Shown here in pieces: positions 1 to 8,709 of a stretch of DNA of 45,695 nucleotides (its first letter is position 1; each line of letters starts with the position of its first letter). The notes beneath the pieces were generated by a model. It did no database searches. It saw nothing but the letters and a program-made list of their open reading frames with translations, and was not told the origin of the DNA. Position numbers and translations under genes: made by a program. Source of the stretch: Prochlorococcus sp. AG-424-M03 (GTDB lineage Bacteria; Cyanobacteriota; Cyanobacteriia; PCC-6307; Cyanobiaceae); the NCBI GenBank assembly GCA_003213275.1, contig QCNH01000003.1:1-45695 (forward strand), read 5' to 3'.

Positions 1-72
1 CTTGCGATGGAATTTAATAAGTATATTAATGAGCATCCAAACAGTATTGACCTTATAAGATGCGAAAAATGA
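1..72 (+). CDS. 3' end of an unidentified gene (partial)
   Basis: An open frame enters from the left edge in frame 1 and ends at the TGA at 70-72. It gives 23 residues ending in NSIDLIRCEK. It converges on urtE, whose stop lies 37 bases further on. No motif is visible and the fragment is too short to assign to a family. It could also be a chance open frame, because only 24 codons are seen. Confidence 0.35.
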   Translation, partial: LAMEFNKYINEHPNSIDLIRCEK

Positions 73-108
73 AAAAAGATGTCAATTTATTTAAAAAGAA
101 TAATCTAT

Positions 109-819
109 TTAAACACTTAAAAATTTGTCAATAACTGACTGACTTAACTCATTAGTATTACCACTCGCGACAATACCACCGCGTTGCATGGCATAATATC
201 TATCTGCTTGCCTCACAAAATGTAAGTGTTGTTCAACTAATAAAACTCCAATACCTTTATTTCTAATTATCTGATTGATGGCATTTTCAATATCTAAAAC
301 TATATTGGGCTGAATACCTTCAGTTGGTTCATCAAGTAATAGTAGTTTAGGTTTACCCAGTAATGCTCTTGCAATAGCAAGCTGCTGTTGTTGTCCTCCA
401 CTAAGGTCTCCTCCTTTTCTTTGAAGAAAATCTTTTAGGATTGGAAACAAATCATAAATAAATGGGTCTATTTTACTGTTCTTAGATAATCCACCTGGCA
501 GAGACTCCATTCCTAACATTAGGTTCTCTTCAACTGATAAGTAAGGAATAATTTCTCTACCTTGAGGAACATAAGCCATTCCTTTTCTAGCCCTCAGATG
601 AGGTGCCTTTCTATTAATATTTTCTCCAATCAAAAAAATATCGCCTTTTTTCTGCTTTAGCAAACCGATAAGTGATTTCAATAATGTTGTTTTGCCAACT
701 CCATTTCTTCCTATTAAACAAACCATTTCTCCTGATTTAACATTTAAATCTACATCTCTTAGAATATGACTTTCGCCATAATAAGTATTTAATGATTTGA
801 TTTCTAGTAAATTTTCCAT
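109..819 (-). CDS. urtE: urea ABC transporter ATP-binding protein UrtE
   Basis: One of two ATPases that power the high-affinity urea importer at the cytoplasmic face of the plasma membrane. The 236-residue protein shows Walker A GRNGVGKT (residues 37-44), the ABC signature LSGGQ (139-143) and Walker B LLLLDE (159-164). This length and pattern are typical of LivF/UrtE-type ATPases. The ATG start follows the urtD stop by 1 base, making it the last gene of urtABCDE. The assignment to urea rather than branched-chain amino acids rests on the gene order and the adjacent urease genes. No terminator hairpin is obvious after its stop. Confidence 0.95.
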   Translation of the reverse strand: MENLLEIKSLNTYYGESHILRDVDLNVKSGEMVCLIGRNGVGKTTLLKSLIGLLKQKKGDIFLIGENINRKAPHLRARKGMAYVPQGREIIPYLSVEENLMLGMESLPGGLSKNSKIDPFIYDLFPILKDFLQRKGGDLSGGQQQQLAIARALLGKPKLLLLDEPTEGIQPNIVLDIENAINQIIRNKGIGVLLVEQHLHFVRQADRYYAMQRGGIVASGNTNELSQSVIDKFLSV

Positions 820-820
820 T

Positions 821-1570
821 TTAATCCTCAGGTCTTCCTAAATAAACGTCAATAACTTTTTTGTCCTTTTGTATGGTTTCCATTGTCCCCTCACATAATA
901 CTGTTCCTTGATTTAATACTGAAACATTACTATCAAGTCTTCTAATAAATTCCATATCGTGGTCTATTACAACAACAGTATTCTCTCCCGATAATGATTT
1001 TAATAGATCAGCAGTAAGATCAGTCTCTTCATCTGTTAAACCAGCAACAGGTTCATCTACCAACATTAAATCTGGCTTTTGTCCTACTAACATGGCTATT
1101 TCTAGCCATTGTTTTTGGCCATGAGATAAAGACCCTGCTTTTGAATTTTCTTTTTGGCCTAAATTCACAATATTCATAAGATGATCAATCTCTTCAATCT
1201 GCTTATCTTGAATATTTTTATTTATTAGGTTTAGGGGACTTTTTGGAGTTGATACTGATAATTCAAGATTTTCTTTGACTGTTAGATTTTCAAAGATTCT
1301 TGGACTTTGAAATTTTCTTCCTACTCCAAGTCTCGCTATCTTATGCTCTTTTCTTCCTACTAATGATTTCCCTTTGAAAATTACTTCTCCTTTTGTGGGT
1401 TTAACTTTTCCTGTTATTACATCAAGAAATGTTGTTTTGCCAGCACCATTGGGTCCTATTACAGCTCTTAATTCTCCTTTTTTTAATTTTAAATTAAGTT
1501 TGTTAAGAGCTAAAAATCCTTCAAAACTTACAGTTATATCGATTAAATTGAGTAGGTCTTTATTATTCAT
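821..1570 (-). CDS. urtD: urea ABC transporter ATP-binding protein UrtD
   Basis: Second ATPase of the urea importer, of the LivG type, 249 residues. Walker A is GPNGAGKT (39-46). The signature is LSHGQ (148-152), a variant of LSGGQ that also occurs in this subfamily. Walker B is LMLVDE (168-173), followed by the switch region VVVIDHD. The ATG start lies inside the end of urtC (8-base overlap), which suggests translational coupling. UrtD and UrtE should form the nucleotide-binding pair under the UrtB/UrtC membrane channel. Confidence 0.95.
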   Translation of the reverse strand: MNNKDLLNLIDITVSFEGFLALNKLNLKLKKGELRAVIGPNGAGKTTFLDVITGKVKPTKGEVIFKGKSLVGRKEHKIARLGVGRKFQSPRIFENLTVKENLELSVSTPKSPLNLINKNIQDKQIEEIDHLMNIVNLGQKENSKAGSLSHGQKQWLEIAMLVGQKPDLMLVDEPVAGLTDEETDLTADLLKSLSGENTVVVIDHDMEFIRRLDSNVSVLNQGTVLCEGTMETIQKDKKVIDVYLGRPED

Positions 1571-2693
1571 GATTTTGCTCCTTATTATTAATTTCTAAGC
1601 TTGGATAAGTTTCAATTTTTCTTTTTAAACCAAATCTCTGAAGAATATTTCTAGGACCATCTCCTTGGATCCATCCTAAAACACCTTCTGGCAGTGCTGT
1701 AACTACTAAAATAAATAAGCCTCCCTGAATAAACATCCAGCTAGCAGGTAGAGCTTCACTTACAAGACTTTTTGCATAGTTTATGAAAACTGCTCCTAGT
1801 ATTGCTCCTAATAAAGTTCCTCTACCTCCAACTGCAACCCAGATAACCATTTCTATAGAAAATGGAACAGTCATAAATTGAGGTGATACTATTCCGGACT
1901 GAACAGTATATAAAGCTCCCGAAATTCCAGCTAGTCCACCAGCGATAGAAAATATTATTGTCTTAAATATTACTGGATTGTAACCTGTAAACCTAACTCT
2001 TGGTTCATCATCTCTTATTCCTATAAGAATGTTGCCAAATCGTCCTTTAACTACCCACTTTGCAAAAAACCATGCCGCTATTACTAGTATTGATGTTAAC
2101 CAAAAGAATAGTCTCTGTATTGATTCGGAACCTACCATCTGACCAAATAGTAGGGTGACGTCTGTTTTTAATCCATTTGTTCCGTTTATAAGTTTTTGTT
2201 GCCCATTAAAAAAATTAAAGAATACAAGAAGAGAAGCTTGAGTAAGTATAGAAAAATATACCCCTTTGATTCTATTCCTGAAAACAAGAAATCCAATTAA
2301 ACCTGCAATTAATGCAGGAATAATCCAGATAGCGAAAAATGTGAAATATGGAGATTTAAATGGTTCCCAGAAAAAAGGTAATTTTTCTACACCATATAAA
2401 GCAAAAAATTCAGGAATATTATTTGGAAATTCAGAAGAACTGTTGATTTGCAAATACATTGCTGCACAATATCCACCTAGTGCAAAAAATATACCTTGTC
2501 CAAGACTTAATAAACCTGTATATCCCCAGATAAGATCAACGCCAAGAGCAACTATGGACAATGATAAGTATCTACCAAGTAGATTTAGTCTAAATACAGG
2601 AAGTAGTGTTGGTGCTGCAATAATTAAGGCTATTAATATTATCCAGAATGATAATACTATTTTTTTATCAAATTTAATTTTATTTTGGGACAT
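1563..2693 (-). CDS. urtC: urea ABC transporter permease UrtC
   Basis: Membrane permease of the LivM type, 376 residues, with many hydrophobic segments. Near residues 50-70 lies the family motif DLIWGYTGLLSLGQGIFFALGG, which is typical of LivM/UrtC. The C-terminal third contains a second conserved stretch with GGRGTLLGAILGA. Its ATG shares one base with the urtB stop (TAATG), and its end overlaps urtD by 8 bases, so urtB, urtC and urtD are tightly coupled. With UrtB it should form the transmembrane path for urea. Confidence 0.95.
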   Translation of the reverse strand: MSQNKIKFDKKIVLSFWIILIALIIAAPTLLPVFRLNLLGRYLSLSIVALGVDLIWGYTGLLSLGQGIFFALGGYCAAMYLQINSSSEFPNNIPEFFALYGVEKLPFFWEPFKSPYFTFFAIWIIPALIAGLIGFLVFRNRIKGVYFSILTQASLLVFFNFFNGQQKLINGTNGLKTDVTLLFGQMVGSESIQRLFFWLTSILVIAAWFFAKWVVKGRFGNILIGIRDDEPRVRFTGYNPVIFKTIIFSIAGGLAGISGALYTVQSGIVSPQFMTVPFSIEMVIWVAVGGRGTLLGAILGAVFINYAKSLVSEALPASWMFIQGGLFILVVTALPEGVLGWIQGDGPRNILQRFGLKRKIETYPSLEINNKEQNHE

Positions 2694-3847
2694 TAGTTTT
2701 CAACCATCCTTCCTTTTTGAGGGAATAAGCCTGTAGGTTTAAATTGTAAAAAAATAACTATTAATGCAAATATCATTACTCTTGCCATACTTGTTGTTGC
2801 AAAAAAATTAATTGTGTTTGAGATAGGTAAAGGCATATCTGGCCATATTGATAAGAGCCTTCCAGCTCCAATTAAATCTGTCATTATTCCTATTCCAAAG
2901 GAAGCAAGTACTGTTCCTAATAAGTTCCCTACTCCTCCGAGTACTACAACCATAAAACAACCAACTATATAATTTCCTCCAACATTTGGTCCTACAGAAC
3001 CTAAAAGTGATACTGCTACCCCGGCAACTCCTGCCAAGCCTGATCCTATGCCAAAGGTAATAATATCTACTTTTTCTGTCGATATACCAAGGCACTCACT
3101 CATTTGTCGGTTCTGTGTAACTGCTCTAATACGCATCCCCCAAGCACTTTGATTAAGAAATAATGTAATTGCTATTACAGAGATTAGTGTAATTATAATT
3201 ATCATTAATCTTGTTTTAGGAAATGCAGTTCCAATAATTTCTACTTGACCCCTCATCCATGACGGTGCTGTTACATCAACATTACGAGCACTTGCTCTAC
3301 TAAGTTTGCTTACAGAGGATGAGATTATGCTACCGCTCATGACCCCAGTTAAAGCTGCAAATATCCATGAACTAAATTTAAAATATTTGAAATTTATTGA
3401 TTCTTTTATTTTTAAAGAGAATGTTGTTGGTAAAAACAAACCAATTATCAGACTTATAACCAAACCTGTTCCATAAGCTAAAGGCACACTTCTAACAAAT
3501 TGTTGAAGGATTAAGCTTACGCCCCAAGTGGCGAGAAGTGTTTCTAGTGGACTTCCATAAAGCTTTCTTATTATAGTTTTTTCTAAGAGAATACCTACTA
3601 CTCCACTGACAATAAAAGATAAAAAAATTGAAACTATAATGTATGAATTATAGAAGGGCTTTAATATAGGTAATTTGAAAATTAATTGTGTAACGTATGT
3701 TGTGTAAGCTCCCAGCATCATAAGTTCTCCATGGGCAAGATTTATTACACCCATAAGCCCAAAAACAATTGCAAGACCTAATGCAGCAACAAGTAGTACG
3801 GATCCGATCGCTACACCATTAAAAAGACTATCTAGAAGTAACTCCAA
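2693..3847 (-). CDS. urtB: urea ABC transporter permease UrtB
   Basis: LivH-type permease of 384 residues. The N-terminal membrane region carries the family motif GLMGVINLAHGELMMLGAY (about residues 30-48). A second hallmark, GSGLAGVAGVAVSLLGSVGPNVG, lies in the C-terminal half. A central insert of about 60 residues makes it longer than a typical LivH protein, as is usual for UrtB. It lies 82 bases downstream of urtA, and that gap contains a strong hairpin, so its transcription probably depends on readthrough from the urtA promoter. Confidence 0.95.
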   Translation of the reverse strand: MELLLDSLFNGVAIGSVLLVAALGLAIVFGLMGVINLAHGELMMLGAYTTYVTQLIFKLPILKPFYNSYIIVSIFLSFIVSGVVGILLEKTIIRKLYGSPLETLLATWGVSLILQQFVRSVPLAYGTGLVISLIIGLFLPTTFSLKIKESINFKYFKFSSWIFAALTGVMSGSIISSSVSKLSRASARNVDVTAPSWMRGQVEIIGTAFPKTRLMIIIITLISVIAITLFLNQSAWGMRIRAVTQNRQMSECLGISTEKVDIITFGIGSGLAGVAGVAVSLLGSVGPNVGGNYIVGCFMVVVLGGVGNLLGTVLASFGIGIMTDLIGAGRLLSIWPDMPLPISNTINFFATTSMARVMIFALIVIFLQFKPTGLFPQKGRMVEN

Positions 3848-3874
3848 TTTAAAAAAATAAATATTAGATTATAT

Positions 3875-3908
3875 AAAATAAAAGGAGGTTAATACCTCCT
3901 TTTATTTT
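3875..3908 (-). terminator. 15-bp hairpin between urtA and urtB (terminator or attenuator)
   Basis: AAAATAAAAGGAGGT (3875-3889) and ACCTCCTTTTATTTT (3894-3908) are perfect reverse complements around the 4-base loop TAAT. On the minus strand the descending arm ends CCTCCTTTTATTTT, so the U-rich tract forms part of the stem, as in an intrinsic terminator. Its position after the solute-binding-protein gene suggests partial termination, which would give more urtA than urtBCDE transcript. That dosage role is inference. The sense arm also contains AAAGGAGGT, a perfect Shine-Dalgarno sequence that the stem would hide. Confidence 0.8.
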
Positions 3909-3929
3909 GAAGTGTAAGTTTTAGTTAAA

Positions 3930-5207
3930 TTAAAGCTTATACTTTTCTCCTTTTGAAGGATCTGTCCAATCGCATGCAAATCCTTTAGAACTTGGATGTT
4001 TTTGGTTCCATGCTTGAGGGAGAACAACTCCTGTCTCTTCAAGAATTGTAAAGCCACCTTCTGCATTAATCTGTCCAATTCTTACTGTTTGAGATAAGTG
4101 GTGATTAGGCATGACTTCGACAGGTCCTTGTGGAGCATCAAACTTTTGACCAACCAATGCTTCCCTAACTGCATTGTCGTCGAATGTTCCTGCATCTTCA
4201 ACTGCCTGTTTCCATAGGTAAACCATGTTATAAGCTGATTCTTGAGGGTCAGCTACAACACGATCTGCTCCCCATCTTTTTTTGAAATTTTTAGCAAATT
4301 TCTTAGATGCAGGAGTATCAATTGACATCATATAGTTCCAAGCACCGTAGTGACCTTCAAGGAACTCAGGACCAATTGTACTGATCTCTTCTTCAGCAAT
4401 AGAATAGTTCATTACGTAGTAACCACTTGAAGGAGTTATTCCCGCGTCTTGAATCTGTTTGAAGAATGCAACGTTTTGGTCACCATTAAGTGTATTGATT
4501 ATAATTCCACCTTCTGGTAAAGCTTTTTTGATTTTTGAGATAATTGGAGCAACTTCAGTATTACCTAATGGGAGGTAATCTTCTCCAACAACTTTACCTC
4601 CTAACTGTTTTACCTGAGCTTTTGTAATTGTGTTTGAGGTTCTTGGGAAAACATAATCTGATCCTACAAGGAAGAAATCTCCACCAGCTGCTGGAGAACG
4701 CTTATACATAAAATCTGTAGCAGGTTCTGACTGTTGGTTTGGTGTCGCTCCTGTGTAGAAAATGTTGTTAGAACATTCCTGAGCTTCATATTGAATTGGA
4801 TAGTAAAGGAAAGCATCCTTTGATTCGTAGACTGGTAACATTGCTTTTCTACTTGCAGATGTCCAACCACCAAATACGACAGGAACACCATCTTGGTCTA
4901 TAAGTTTTTTAGATTTTTCAGCAAAAGTAGGCCAGTCAGATGCGCCATCTTCAACTATGTACTCAATTTTGTAGCTTTTACCACCAACTTCTACACCACC
5001 GGCAGCATTAATCTCTTCAATAGCCATTTTTTCTGTATCAACAAGAGTTGATTCAGAGATTGCCATTGTTCCAGATAACGAATGCAAAATACCAACGGTT
5101 ACAGTGTCATCGAAACTTCCGGAGGTTCCTCCACCACCACATGAAGTTGCGGTAACAGCCAGTGAGGCAGTAGCTAATCCTGCCAGAATACGCCTTGAAA
5201 TTCTCAT
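3930..5207 (-). CDS. urtA: urea ABC transporter substrate-binding protein UrtA
   Basis: Extracytoplasmic urea receptor of 425 residues that delivers urea to UrtB/UrtC. The N-terminus has paired arginines (R5-R6 in SRRIL), a hydrophobic stretch and a cysteine at residue 23 after TATS. This looks like a lipoprotein signal that might use the Tat route. The mature part begins VTVGILHSLSGTMAISE, a signature of the UrtA/AmiC-like periplasmic-binding family, and the C-terminus is rich in UrtA-type sequence. It is the first gene of the urt operon, with an NtcA-like promoter about 80 bases upstream of the ATG and a hairpin after its stop. Confidence 0.95.
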   Translation of the reverse strand: MRISRRILAGLATASLAVTATSCGGGGTSGSFDDTVTVGILHSLSGTMAISESTLVDTEKMAIEEINAAGGVEVGGKSYKIEYIVEDGASDWPTFAEKSKKLIDQDGVPVVFGGWTSASRKAMLPVYESKDAFLYYPIQYEAQECSNNIFYTGATPNQQSEPATDFMYKRSPAAGGDFFLVGSDYVFPRTSNTITKAQVKQLGGKVVGEDYLPLGNTEVAPIISKIKKALPEGGIIINTLNGDQNVAFFKQIQDAGITPSSGYYVMNYSIAEEEISTIGPEFLEGHYGAWNYMMSIDTPASKKFAKNFKKRWGADRVVADPQESAYNMVYLWKQAVEDAGTFDDNAVREALVGQKFDAPQGPVEVMPNHHLSQTVRIGQINAEGGFTILEETGVVLPQAWNQKHPSSKGFACDWTDPSKGEKYKL

Positions 5208-5254
5208 GAATTCTTTTAATTAGGTAATAGACCCTCATTAAAGGGATAAAGTAA

Positions 5255-5296
5255 AAGTTATTAACGAGTGGGGATTCCTTTTGTATCAGTGGTAAC
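5255..5296 (-). promoter_or_regulatory. NtcA-type promoter of urtA
   Basis: On the minus strand GTTACCACTGATAC (5296-5283) matches the NtcA consensus GTA-N8-TAC with one mismatch (GTT). Exactly 22 bases later is TAACTT (5260-5255), which fits the TAN3T -10 box. The GTA-N8-TAC / N22 / TAN3T layout is the known architecture of NtcA-activated class II promoters in cyanobacteria. It would place transcription start about 40 bases before the urtA ATG and switch the transporter on under nitrogen limitation. Sequence and spacing are seen directly; NtcA control is inferred. Confidence 0.75.
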
Positions 5297-5340
5297 TTTT
5301 TGTTGAATCCAATATATAACAAATAATTATTTTTCTAGTT

Positions 5341-5946
5341 TCAATTGTTGGGTATTTGTGATTTTAAAAATTGAGTTATTTCTTCAACTCCTTTCCCAGT
5401 ACTTAGGTTGGTAAAAAACCAAGGTTTCCCTTTTCTCATGAATTCCGTATCACTTTTCATAATATTTAAATTTGCACCAACCATATCTGCTAGGTCAATT
5501 TTGTTTATTAATAATAAATCTGACCTTGTTATCCCTGGTCCACCTTTTCTAGGAATTTTGTCTCCAGCAGATACATCAATCACATATATTGATAAATCTA
5601 CAAGTTCTGGACTAAAACTAGATGCTAAATTATCGCCTCCACTTTCTACAAAAACAAAATCTAAAGGTTTATATTTATTTTCTAAATCTAAAACTGCATT
5701 TTTATTTAAGGAACAATCCTCTCTTATCGCTGTATGAGGACAACCTCCTGTTTCTACACCAATAATCCTTCCTTCCTCTAAAACTTTTTTCTTTATAAGA
5801 AAGTTTGCATCTTCTTTAGTGTAGATATCATTTGTGACAACTGCTATTTCATAATTTTCTTTCAGGCTTAAGCATAGAGTCTCTACTAATGCAGTTTTTC
5901 CTGAACCTACAGGCCCAGCAACTCCTACTCTCAATTTACTACTCAT
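5341..5946 (-). CDS. ureG: urease accessory GTPase UreG
   Basis: SIMIBI-class GTPase that drives nickel delivery into apo-urease. The 201-residue protein has a P-loop GPVGSGKT (11-18), the metal-binding Cys-Pro-His motif (C69-P70-H71) within [13 protein letters not shown], the switch stretch VESGGDNLA and the guanine-specificity motif NKID. It lies 3 bases after ureF and is the last of ureE-ureF-ureG. The following 133 bases lead to urtA and contain the urtA promoter. Length and motifs are normal for UreG, and no histidine-rich extension is present. Confidence 0.96.
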   Translation of the reverse strand: MSSKLRVGVAGPVGSGKTALVETLCLSLKENYEIAVVTNDIYTKEDANFLIKKKVLEEGRIIGVETGGCPHTAIREDCSLNKNAVLDLENKYKPLDFVFVESGGDNLASSFSPELVDLSIYVIDVSAGDKIPRKGGPGITRSDLLLINKIDLADMVGANLNIMKSDTEFMRKGKPWFFTNLSTGKGVEEITQFLKSQIPNN

Positions 5947-5949
5947 AAA

Positions 5950-6636
5950 TTAATTTCTAAAAAGTTTTGTATAAAGGTCATTATGCTGTTGTTGTGCCAT
6001 AGCTAAACCTACATTGCCAAAATATATGTCATCAATTTGTTTGTCTATAATTTCTTTAGAAACTTTTGAAATTATTGCTAATAAATCTTTCTGAATTAAT
6101 TGTGCTTTTGTTGAACCCATAGGAATAATCCTTAATGCTGCACTTAGTTGGTTTGCACTCCAAGCGTAGAAAAAATTTTCTACCATTTCTAACTTCTTAA
6201 TCTCAAAACAATAACAAGCCCAACTCCACGCTAATGGCCAGGAGTTTTTTTTATTTTTTTCATATAAATATTTAAATCCAAATTCTTTGGTTAAATTAAA
6301 GAGAGATTTCGCCATTTGATTTTGTTGTTCTCTCATTTCGAGAGAGTCCTTTGATGAGAGTATCCACTTATCCAAACTCAATAGCTTTTGCAAGTTACTT
6401 TTTAAATTTTTGGATTCGTTTATCTCATTGAAAATATCAAAAAAATCGAGTAAGAGTTTTGCATCTAGTCTGATCTGGCCAATTTTTAGTTCAGTTAAGA
6501 TTAATTCTTTTACCGAATTTGAGTCATTTAAATTTTTATTATGAAGATAACTCTCCATTCCCTCTGAATAACAAAATCCTCCAACTGGTAAATTAGGGCT
6601 TATTAATAAATATTTTAATAAGTGACTTTTACTCAT
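5950..6636 (-). CDS. ureF: urease accessory protein UreF
   Basis: Helical chaperone of 228 residues that works with UreD and UreG in the urease maturation complex. The family hallmarks are the N-terminal LLKYLLISPNLPVGGFCYSEG-like region (residues 8-27) and the late AALRIIPMGSTKAQ stretch. It is more lysine- and asparagine-rich than most homologues, in line with the low GC. The ATG lies within the end of ureE (8-base overlap), and ureG follows after 3 bases. Confidence 0.93.
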   Translation of the reverse strand: MSKSHLLKYLLISPNLPVGGFCYSEGMESYLHNKNLNDSNSVKELILTELKIGQIRLDAKLLLDFFDIFNEINESKNLKSNLQKLLSLDKWILSSKDSLEMREQQNQMAKSLFNLTKEFGFKYLYEKNKKNSWPLAWSWACYCFEIKKLEMVENFFYAWSANQLSAALRIIPMGSTKAQLIQKDLLAIISKVSKEIIDKQIDDIYFGNVGLAMAQQQHNDLYTKLFRN

Positions 6637-7078
6637 GATTATGGGCGCCTTTTGCAGGAAAAAATTTTTTCTTGGTATTTACGATATCAACATTAAAATT
6701 TTTTAGCATATTTTCAATTACGTAATCACTTTTTGTTAGAAGAATATCTTCTTTAATTTCTACTTCTACGTGTCTATTTCCTAGATGATATGCAGTTTTA
6801 ATAAGTTCAATTTTAGAATTTGAACTTATTTCAATTAGATTTTCAGTTTTGGCAATTATCTCTACATAAAAATTGGACTCATTAGTTGAAAGAATATCTC
6901 CATCATTTAATTTGCGCTTTCTAGGTAATTGTAAAATTATTTCTTGATCACAATCAGTTAATCTTTTACCTCTTATGATTCTTCTTTCATCTGAACTTAA
7001 GGTAAGTTTTAAAAAAGAACCTAATGGAGGTTTTTCCTTAATCCAATCAGTTACAACAATTTGTTTATTCATTTTCAT
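6629..7078 (-). CDS. ureE: urease accessory nickel chaperone UreE
   Basis: Cytosolic metallochaperone that hands nickel to the UreDFG complex. The N-terminal domain has the UreE pattern LTLSSDERRIIRGKRLTDCDQEIILQLPR in two blocks. The C-terminal domain contains the conserved AYHLGNRHVEVE segment, whose histidine is part of the nickel site. The protein ends AKGAHNHE, with only two histidines, so it lacks the long histidine tail of some enterobacterial UreE proteins. In-frame starts are TTG 7084, ATG 7078 and ATG 7072; I chose 7078, but 7072 (MNKQIVV) is equally possible. It diverges from ureD. Confidence 0.9.
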   Translation of the reverse strand: MKMNKQIVVTDWIKEKPPLGSFLKLTLSSDERRIIRGKRLTDCDQEIILQLPRKRKLNDGDILSTNESNFYVEIIAKTENLIEISSNSKIELIKTAYHLGNRHVEVEIKEDILLTKSDYVIENMLKNFNVDIVNTKKKFFPAKGAHNHE

Positions 7079-7093
7079 AATCAAGATTTTTGG

Positions 7094-7116
7094 TTACTTT
7101 AATTTAGTAATTAAAG
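7094..7116. promoter_or_regulatory. overlapping palindromes between ureE and ureD
   Basis: Two interleaved inverted repeats sit in the short divergent spacer: TTACT-N7-AGTAA (7094-7110) and CTTTAAT-ttagta-ATTAAAG (7097-7116). No good GTA-N8-TAC site is present. The position suggests an operator or divergent promoter element, but the spacer is very AT-rich, so chance symmetry is possible. Confidence 0.35.
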
Positions 7117-7126
7117 AAAACAATAT

Positions 7127-8029
7127 ATGATTAAAACTTCATGGGAAGGTAATTGTTTCATAAATTTCTTTAATAATAAAGAAAGTATAGGAAATGTTGA
7201 TAAAACAATATTTAAATCTAAATCAACTTCTCCCTATAAGTTATTAAAGTCTACTCATGATCAGGAGGGAAGATGCATTTTACCAGTTCTTCATACTGCA
7301 GGGGGTTTGGTTGGAGGAGATTTGCTTAAGTTTGAAGTAAATCTTGAAAAAGACTCTAAGGTTTTGTTGACAACTTCTTCAGCTCAGAAAGTATATGGAT
7401 CAGTAGGTAGATCTAAAATTAATCCAAAAGGAATTTTTTCAAAACAAAAAAATCTTATAAACATTCTTGATAATTCTCATTTGGAATATTTACCCCAAGA
7501 AACAATTATCTTTGCTAATGGTTTATATGATCAAAAGTTTAATGTTTCTATTTCAGAAACTTCAAGTTTTTTATTTACCGATTTAATAAGACTTGGAAGA
7601 TCTTCTTCTGGAGAATCTATAGAAAGTGGAGTTTTTAGGTCCAAATTAGAAATTATGAGAAATAATGATATATATGATGATTGGGAATATGTTGATCAAA
7701 TTGAATTATCTAAATCAAGTTTTGTTGCCAAGTCAGGTATGGATTGCATGCCCGTTTTTGGATCCTTAATTTGGATTTGCCAAAAAGATTTTTCCAAATC
7801 AAAAATAAATAATTTAGTGGGATATATAAAAAATATTTTCAATGAAAGTGATAATCATTTATCAATTGGGATTCTTGAAAATGGTATCTCTGTAAGATTC
7901 TTAGGAAGTTCTTCTCAAGATGCGAGGAAATGTTTTTTTTGTATTTGGAAACAAATTAGGTCTGTTGGTGGATTTTGTGAGCCAAAATATCAGGGTGTAT
8001 GGCCTTTACAAGATTCTATGAATTATTAA
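7127..8029 (+). CDS. ureD: urease accessory protein UreD (UreH)
   Basis: Scaffold protein of 300 residues that binds apo-urease together with UreF and UreG during nickel insertion. Recognisable family stretches are [12 protein letters not shown] (about residues 55-66), [11 protein letters not shown] and [14 protein letters not shown], with [15 protein letters not shown] later. It starts with ATG 42-54 bases from the divergent ureE start and heads the plus-strand run ureD-ureA-ureB-ureC. The gap to ureA is 50 bases. Confidence 0.93.
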   Translation: MIKTSWEGNCFINFFNNKESIGNVDKTIFKSKSTSPYKLLKSTHDQEGRCILPVLHTAGGLVGGDLLKFEVNLEKDSKVLLTTSSAQKVYGSVGRSKINPKGIFSKQKNLINILDNSHLEYLPQETIIFANGLYDQKFNVSISETSSFLFTDLIRLGRSSSGESIESGVFRSKLEIMRNNDIYDDWEYVDQIELSKSSFVAKSGMDCMPVFGSLIWICQKDFSKSKINNLVGYIKNIFNESDNHLSIGILENGISVRFLGSSSQDARKCFFCIWKQIRSVGGFCEPKYQGVWPLQDSMNY

Positions 8030-8079
8030 TTATGTTCAGAAAGAACATTTTTTAATAATTTATAGATTAGTTTTTTATT

Positions 8080-8382
8080 ATGCATCTTTCACCTCAAGAA
8101 AAGGATAAATTGTTGATTTTTTCGGCTGCCCTCTTAGCTGAAAGAAGACTTAATCGAGGTCTAAAGCTTAATTATCCTGAAACAATTGCTTTTTTGAGTT
8201 TTCAAGTTCTTGAAGGAGCTAGAGATGGAAAAAGTGTAAGTCAATTAATGTCAGATGGAACTACCTGGCTTTCAAAATCACAAGTTATGGATGGCATTCC
8301 TGAAATGGTTGATGAAGTTCAGATAGAAGCGGTTTTTCCTGATGGGACTAAATTAGTTACTATTCACAATCCAATTAATTAG
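8080..8382 (+). CDS. ureA: urease gamma subunit UreA
   Basis: Smallest structural subunit of urease, 100 residues. It opens [17 protein letters not shown] and contains [14 protein letters not shown] and the [18 protein letters not shown]-like end, all typical of UreA. The three-gene bacterial arrangement ureA-ureB-ureC is intact, unlike the fused subunits of some organisms. It is followed by ureB after 2 bases. Confidence 0.97.
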   Translation: MHLSPQEKDKLLIFSAALLAERRLNRGLKLNYPETIAFLSFQVLEGARDGKSVSQLMSDGTTWLSKSQVMDGIPEMVDEVQIEAVFPDGTKLVTIHNPIN

Positions 8383-8384
8383 TT

Positions 8385-8705
8385 ATGAGTAATTTAATTC
8401 CTGGCGAAATAATTCCTGAACAAGGTGATATCGAATTAAATCTTGGTAAGGAAGTTATACAAGTAAAAGTTTCTAATTTTGGAGATAGACCTGTGCAAGT
8501 TGGATCTCATTATCATTTTTTTGAAGCTAATAAGGCCTTAATTTTTGATCGAGAAATAACATTTGGTATGCGTCTTAATATTCCTGCAGGAACAGCAATT
8601 AGATTTGAACCTGGAGATACAACTGATGTCAAATTAGTTCCATATAAAGGTTTAAGAATTGCAAATGGTTTTAATTCATTAGTTAACGGTTCTTTAGATA
8701 CTTAA
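8385..8705 (+). CDS. ureB: urease beta subunit UreB
   Basis: Structural subunit of 106 residues. Characteristic segments are [16 protein letters not shown] at the start, [17 protein letters not shown] in the middle and [18 protein letters not shown] after it. Spacing is 2 bases after ureA and 4 before ureC, consistent with a single (UreABC)3 expression unit. Confidence 0.97.
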   Translation: MSNLIPGEIIPEQGDIELNLGKEVIQVKVSNFGDRPVQVGSHYHFFEANKALIFDREITFGMRLNIPAGTAIRFEPGDTTDVKLVPYKGLRIANGFNSLVNGSLDT

Positions 8706-8709
8706 AATT

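Noticed and set aside
2808-3095. Minus-strand open frame inside urtB
   Set aside because: It is an out-of-frame shadow of urtB, with no recognisable motif and odd residue composition.
7079-7126. NtcA site for the urease genes
   Set aside because: No GTA-N8-TAC with tolerable mismatches was found in the spacer.
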